Position numbers and translations under genes: made by a program. 9,456 nucleotides of DNA, taken from positions 1 to 9,456 of the forward strand of contig JBBRGG010000140.1 in NCBI GenBank assembly GCA_038240875.1, given 5' to 3'. The stretch comes from JBBRGG01 sp038240875. Lineage in GTDB: Bacteria > Planctomycetota > Phycisphaerae > Phycisphaerales > UBA1924. Below are positions 6,621 through 9,456 of the stretch, in pieces. Numbering within the stretch: position 1 is the first letter of the stretch; each line of letters begins with the position of its first letter. The notes beneath the pieces are model-generated. The model saw only the letters and a program-made list of their open reading frames with translations. It made no database searches and had not been told where the DNA came from.

Positions 6621-6650
6621 CGATCATCGACACGACGTCGATAGTGATCG
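6621..6650. promoter_or_regulatory. Inverted repeat in the groES leader
   Basis: CGATCA (6621-6626) pairs with TGATCG (6645-6650) and TCGAC (6627-6631) with GTCGA (6637-6641), leaving a five-base loop and a three-base bulge (6642-6644). Wobble pairs extend the outer stem. The site lies between the proposed promoter and the Shine-Dalgarno sequence, ending 22 bases before the ATG. It could be a repressor operator or an mRNA hairpin, such as a thermosensor-like structure. No known heat-shock operator matches it. Confidence 0.4.
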
Positions 6651-6672
6651 GTCAAAGCAAGAGGAAAAGAGC

Positions 6673-7026
6673 ATGAACACCGCGAAGAAGAACGCACCCG
6701 CAACCGCCGCTAAATCTGTCGATTCGAGCACGGGCGCGACCATCCGTCCCCTTCATGACAAAATCCTGGTCAAGCGCGACGAGGCCAAGAGCAAGACCGA
6801 CAGCGGGATTATTATTCCCGAGAGTGGTAAGGAGCGCCCCAAGACTGGCGTGATTCAAGCCGTGGGTACGGGCTCGCTCAATACCGAGACCGGCGAGAGG
6901 ATTCCCCTGACTGTAAAGAAGGGCGACCGCGTGATCTTTACGTCGTACTCGGGCACCGAGGTCAAGATTGACAACGACGAATTTCTCATGATGTCGGAAG
7001 ACGACATTCTTGCTGTTATTGACTAA
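6673..7026 (+). CDS. groES: Co-chaperonin GroES with N-terminal extension
   Basis: The heptameric lid of the GroEL chamber in the cytoplasm. Length is 117 residues, against about 95 usually. IRPLHDKILVKR (24-35) is the classical GroES N-terminus. The mobile loop that binds GroEL (about 36-54) has the hydrophobic GIIIP in place of the E. coli GIVLT. VIQAVGTG and GDRVIFTSYSGTEVKIDNDEFLMMSEDDILAVID complete the fold. Residues 1-23 (Ala/Lys/Thr-rich) are an extra segment. It is probably genuine, because the ATG at 6673 has GAGGA seven bases upstream and no ATG, GTG or TTG lies in frame between it and IRPLHD. An in-frame ATG further up at 6595 has no such support. The gene is first of three co-directional genes (groES, small gene, groEL). 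The proposed promoter is at 6549-6576 and an inverted repeat lies in the leader. Confidence 0.97.
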   Translation: MNTAKKNAPATAAKSVDSSTGATIRPLHDKILVKRDEAKSKTDSGIIIPESGKERPKTGVIQAVGTGSLNTETGERIPLTVKKGDRVIFTSYSGTEVKIDNDEFLMMSEDDILAVID

Positions 7027-7072
7027 GAGTGTCTGACAGAATCAACAAGTGGAATGAGTAGACACGGGTATG

Positions 7073-7112
7073 ACGCCTGTGCCACGAGAAGAGAGAAGTC
7101 CTTCTGTGAGTG
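7073..7112 (+). repeat. 40-bp direct repeat, copy B
   Basis: Ungapped partner of 198-237 (32/40 identical, same strand). It lies in the 123-base gap between groES and the small gene, ending 37 bases before the small gene's ATG. The shared core reads AAGTCCTTCTGTGAGTG here. No known regulatory motif is recognised. Confidence 0.55.
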
Positions 7113-7149
7113 ACGGAACGATTAATCACGACCTGCCGAGCATTCCTGC

Positions 7150-7389
7150 ATGACGACGGATCAACTTCGAACTGCACTTAGCGAGCTGAATGGGCAGCGT
7201 GACCTTACGGTCGCGTTCGCCGGGATCTTTCCCGCGGGTGCAGGCATGCACAACAACGCATTGCTTGAGATTCGCAAGGCGATCCTGATTCCCGACGAGC
7301 CGGACCATCTCGTGAAAGTCACCGATGGAACGGGCGTTTTCATGATCGACGCGGAACGGGTCGTGTGGATTCGTATCGGGATTTCGTGA
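7150..7389 (+). CDS. Small uncharacterised protein between groES and groEL
   Basis: A 79-residue protein I do not recognise. It begins with a short helix-like segment (TTDQLRTALSELNGQ) and continues as alternating hydrophobic stretches typical of beta strands: DLTVAFAGI, LLEIRKAILI, HLVKVTD, GVFMIDAERVVWIRIG. This suggests a small beta-rich, SH3- or Sm-like fold. There is no signal peptide, membrane helix or cysteine. The start is fixed by in-frame stops at 7111 and 7123; ATG at 7150 is the only usable start, although no Shine-Dalgarno sequence precedes it. G/C-rich third positions like the neighbours' support real coding. It lies 123 bases after groES and 102 before groEL, same strand. That position suggests coregulation with the chaperonin, but function cannot be inferred from it. 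Confidence 0.7.
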   Translation: MTTDQLRTALSELNGQRDLTVAFAGIFPAGAGMHNNALLEIRKAILIPDEPDHLVKVTDGTGVFMIDAERVVWIRIGIS

Positions 7390-7404
7390 TCGTGACTCGA
7401 TAGT

Positions 7405-7431
7405 TTGTAGTTTTGTAACAACTCGTATCAA
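7405..7431 (+). promoter_or_regulatory. Weak candidate promoter of groEL
   Basis: TTGTAG (7405-7410) and TATCAA (7426-7431) lie 15 bases apart in the 102-base gap before groEL. Both hexamers deviate from consensus and the spacing is short. If used, it would allow groEL to be transcribed separately from groES. Confidence 0.25.
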
Positions 7432-7444
7432 CATCCAAACATTC

Positions 7445-7463
7445 GCTCGTCACACCGGCGAGC
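7445..7463. promoter_or_regulatory. Short inverted repeat before groEL with nine-base spacer
   Basis: GCTCG (7445-7449) and CGAGC (7459-7463) flank exactly nine bases, the spacer length of CIRCE, the HrcA operator. The arms do not match the CIRCE consensus (TTAGCACTC/GAGTGCTAA) beyond a few bases. It ends 28 bases before the groEL ATG. It could be a degenerate operator, a leader hairpin or chance. Confidence 0.25.
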
Positions 7464-7491
7464 ACGCACATTTCGAGAAAGGCATCACCCA

Positions 7492-9126
7492 ATGGCAGCA
7501 AAGATGATCGCGTATAACACCGACGCTCGCGAGCGCATTCTCCGCGGCGTGCAGAAGCTTGCGCACGCAGTCAAGGTCACGCTCGGCCCTTCTGGCCGTG
7601 TGGTTGTTCTTGAGAAATCCTTTGGCGCACCAACCGTCACCAAAGACGGCGTGACCGTCGCCAAGGAAGTCGAACTCGAAGACCCATACGAGAACATGGG
7701 CGCTCAGATGGTCAAGGAAGTTGCTTCCAAAGCGAGCAAGGACGCTGGCGATGGCACGACCACCGCGACGATTTATGCTGAGGCGATTTACGCCGAAGGC
7801 TTAAAGGTCATCACCGCTGGTGGCAACCCAAACCTCGTCAAGCGTGGCATCGATCAAGCCGTCGCCGCCGTGGTTGACGAACTCAAGAAGATGTCCAAGA
7901 AGGTCGATTCGTCTAAGGAAATTGCTCAGGTCGGCACCTGCTCGGCGAACCAGGACGAAGCCATCGGCAAGATCATCGCCACGGCGATGGACAAGGTTGG
8001 CAAGGACGGCGTGATCACCGTCGAAGAAGGCAAGAGCCTTGATACCGAGGTTGAACTTGTCGAAGGCATGCAGTTTGACAAGGGTTATTTGAGCCCTCAC
8101 TTTGTGACCAATCTCGCCGAGATGACCTGTGAATTGACCAACCCCTACGTGCTGATTGTTGAGAAGAAGATCAGCAGCGCGAAGGACATGCTCCCGATCC
8201 TGGGCAAGATCGCCGAGACGGGCGCGAACCTGCTCATCATTGCCGAGGACATCGAGAGCGAAGCCTTGGCGACGCTCGTAGTTAACAAGATTCGTGGTGT
8301 GCTGAAGGTGTGCGCGGTCAAGGCTCCGGGCTTTGGCGACCGCCGCAAGGAAATGTTGCAGGACATCGCGACGCTCACCGGCGGCAAGGCGATCATGGAA
8401 GAGCTTGGGCTAGAGCTTGAAACAGTTGGCATCGCCGACCTGGGTCGCGCGAAGAAGGTCAGCATCGACAAGGACAACACCACGATCGTCGAAGGCGCGG
8501 GCGCGACGGCGGACATCAAGGGCCGCATCGACCTCATTCGTGCACAGATCGAATCGACCACCAGCGATTACGACCGCGAGAAGCTCGAAGAGCGCCTCGC
8601 CAAGCTTTCGGGTGGCGTGGCTCAGATCAACGTCGGCGCCGCGACCGAAGTTGAAATGAAAGAGAAGAAGGCGCGCGTGGAAGACGCGCTGCACGCGTGT
8701 CGTGCTGCGGTTGAAGAAGGCATTCTTCCCGGCGGCGGCGTCTCGGTCTTGCGTGCTCGCAAGACGCTCGAGAAGCTCCGCAAGAAGGCCGACAGCAACG
8801 ACGAACGCGCAGGCATGGACATCGTCTTTCGTGCGCTGACTGCTCCGGTGAAGCAGATCGCGGCGAACTGTGGCTTGGATGGCTCGGTCATCGCGAGCAA
8901 GGTTGAAGAAGGCGAAGGCGTCAATTTCGGGTACAACGCGTTGACGCACGAGTATGGCGACATGATCAAGATGGGCGTCATTGTGCCGACGAAGGTCGAG
9001 CGCGTCGCGCTGCAGAACGCGGCATCGATCGCCGGTCTCATGCTGACGACGGAAGCGGCGATCGTGGAACTCAAAGAGAAGAAGCCAAAGGGCGGCCAAG
9101 ATCACGACCACGATGAAGATTATTGA
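7492..9126 (+). CDS. groEL: Chaperonin GroEL (Hsp60)
   Basis: The 14-subunit ATP-driven folding chamber working with GroES; 544 residues, normal length. The equatorial ATP site includes TLGPSGRVVVLEKSFGAP (30-47; most GroELs have GRNVV), DGTTTAT (87-93) with Asp87, and the catalytic Asp398 in VEDALHACRAAVEEG, all at E. coli numbering. GDRRKEML (282-289) and the signature AAVEEGILPGGG (405-416) are intact. The C-terminus lacks the usual Gly-Gly-Met repeats and ends KGGQDHDHDEDY, a His/Asp/Glu tail. Five Cys are present (150, 213, 274, 403, 460). The ATG at 7492 has GAGAAAGG nine bases upstream. Third of the groES-small gene-groEL row and followed by a strong terminator at 9187. All ATP-site residues are intact, so it is expected to be functional; whether the genome has other groEL copies cannot be seen. 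Confidence 0.98.
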   Translation: MAAKMIAYNTDARERILRGVQKLAHAVKVTLGPSGRVVVLEKSFGAPTVTKDGVTVAKEVELEDPYENMGAQMVKEVASKASKDAGDGTTTATIYAEAIYAEGLKVITAGGNPNLVKRGIDQAVAAVVDELKKMSKKVDSSKEIAQVGTCSANQDEAIGKIIATAMDKVGKDGVITVEEGKSLDTEVELVEGMQFDKGYLSPHFVTNLAEMTCELTNPYVLIVEKKISSAKDMLPILGKIAETGANLLIIAEDIESEALATLVVNKIRGVLKVCAVKAPGFGDRRKEMLQDIATLTGGKAIMEELGLELETVGIADLGRAKKVSIDKDNTTIVEGAGATADIKGRIDLIRAQIESTTSDYDREKLEERLAKLSGGVAQINVGAATEVEMKEKKARVEDALHACRAAVEEGILPGGGVSVLRARKTLEKLRKKADSNDERAGMDIVFRALTAPVKQIAANCGLDGSVIASKVEEGEGVNFGYNALTHEYGDMIKMGVIVPTKVERVALQNAASIAGLMLTTEAAIVELKEKKPKGGQDHDHDEDY

Positions 9127-9186
9127 ATGAACGAAAAACGCGTGTCGTGAATGCCTAGTGGCGAAACCAGACGCAGGAACAATTCA

Positions 9187-9219
9187 AAGGCCCATGGGTG
9201 AAAGCCCGTGGGCCTTGTT
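9187..9219 (+). terminator. Strong hairpin terminator after groEL
   Basis: A 13-bp stem pairs 9187-9199 with 9204-9216 around a GAAA tetraloop, with two T-G wobbles and no mismatch. It is followed by GTTAGTT, a poor T tract. The stem begins 60 bases after the groEL stop. Because the stem also reads AAGGCC inward on the other strand, it may stop the convergent gene too. Confidence 0.8.
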
Positions 9220-9221
9220 AG

Positions 9222-9291
9222 TTCGAGCTGATTCGTTCGAGTTGATTCGTTCGAGCTGATTAGTTTAAGTTGGCTAGTTTAAGTTATAAAG
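9222..9291 (+). repeat. 14-bp tandem repeat, five decaying units
   Basis: Units start at 9222, 9236, 9250, 9264 and 9278. The first three are almost identical (TTCGAGCTGATTCG, with single changes). The fourth (TTTAAGTTGGCTAG) and fifth (TTTAAGTTATAAAG) drift progressively. The array fills the gap between the groEL terminator and the 3' end of the convergent gene. A small inverted repeat, TAAGTT/AACTTA (9280-9285 and 9294-9299), overlaps its end and the convergent stop codon. Confidence 0.75.
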
Positions 9292-9296
9292 TAAAC

Positions 9297-9456
9297 TTAC
9301 TTATTAATATTACTTAGCTTGCTCAATTTCTCTTTCTTCTCATCTTCCATTGATCTGCGGATTATCCGCCACATCGCGTAGACGAAGCCAAACGCCATGA
9401 GTACGAGGGTCCAGAGCGGCAGTGTTTTGAAATAGCTATCGATGCCAAAGCCCACC
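9297..9456 (-). CDS. AtpZ-like membrane protein, C-terminal part (partial)
   Basis: On the minus strand an open frame enters at the right window edge and ends with TAA at 9299-9297; 52 codons are visible. The product begins VGFGIDSYFKTLPLW, continues with a membrane helix (TLVLMAFGFVYAMWRII) and ends in a charged tail (RRSMEDEKKEKLSKLSNINK). The G-x-x-x-D...T-P-L/W pattern before a helix with G-F-x-Y and a basic end fits the second helix of the AtpZ / F0F1 ATPase-assembly (ATPase_gene1) family, which lies next to ATP synthase a-subunit genes in many bacteria. The start and first helix are outside the window. The gene converges on groEL, and nothing follows it on the minus strand here, so it would be the last gene of its unit. 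The family call is moderately sure on this fragment. Confidence 0.7.
   Translation of the reverse strand, partial: VGFGIDSYFKTLPLWTLVLMAFGFVYAMWRIIRRSMEDEKKEKLSKLSNINK

Noticed and set aside
7063..7081. Hairpin CACGGG/CCTGTG after groES as a terminator
   Set aside because: The stem has only six pairs with one wobble and no T tract follows, so I do not call termination between groES and the small gene.
8410..9111. Long minus-strand open frame opposite groEL (233 codons)
   Set aside because: It lies wholly antisense to a certain gene and gives a His/Arg-rich sequence typical of a shadow of biased codons. The same applies to the minus-strand frames at 2299-3012 and 3943-4725.

Overview
The window is about 9.5 kb of moderately GC-rich, gene-dense bacterial chromosome. 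It most resembles a planctomycete, perhaps of the Phycisphaerae. That assignment is an inference. It rests on two secreted proteins with an SH3-like domain followed by a ClpP/NfeD-like fold, the absence of a recognisable CIRCE element at groES/groEL, several genes without a Shine-Dalgarno sequence, and the general codon style. No marker gene settles it. No mobile element, CRISPR array, rRNA or tRNA was seen.

Left third (1-3760): after what may be the last ten codons of an upstream gene come two tandem paralogous genes (333-1865 and 2221-3684). Each encodes a signal peptide, a small beta-rich SH3-like domain, an Ala/Pro-rich linker and a serine-protease-like domain related to the N-terminal (ClpP-class) part of NfeD. 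The second copy keeps a Ser/Lys pair at the spacing known for the NfeD-type protease dyad. The first copy has Gly where the Ser should be and has lost the Gly-rich loop, so it looks like a pseudoprotease next to its active paralogue. Each gene is followed by its own hairpin terminator, so they are probably separate transcription units.

Middle (3850-6470): rmuC (3956-5572) encodes a membrane-anchored coiled-coil protein of the RmuC recombination-limiting family. It is preceded by an extended -10 promoter so close to the ATG that the mRNA may be leaderless. Next is a glycine-rich protein with a degenerate response-regulator receiver-like domain (5856-6467).

Right third (6470-9456): groES (6673-7026), a small unrecognised gene (7150-7389) and groEL (7492-9126) lie in the same direction, closed by a strong hairpin terminator at 9187-9216. 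GroES has an N-terminal extension. GroEL lacks the GGM tail and ends in a short His/Asp tail. GroES and GroEL form the chaperonin; the small protein's role is unknown. Converging on groEL is the 3' end of an AtpZ-like membrane protein gene on the minus strand (9297 to the window edge).

Non-coding DNA holds three decayed short-period tandem repeats (12, 16 and 14 bp periods), a 40-bp direct repeat (32/40 identical) upstream of the first protease-like gene and again between groES and the small gene, and several inverted repeats in upstream regions that could be operators.
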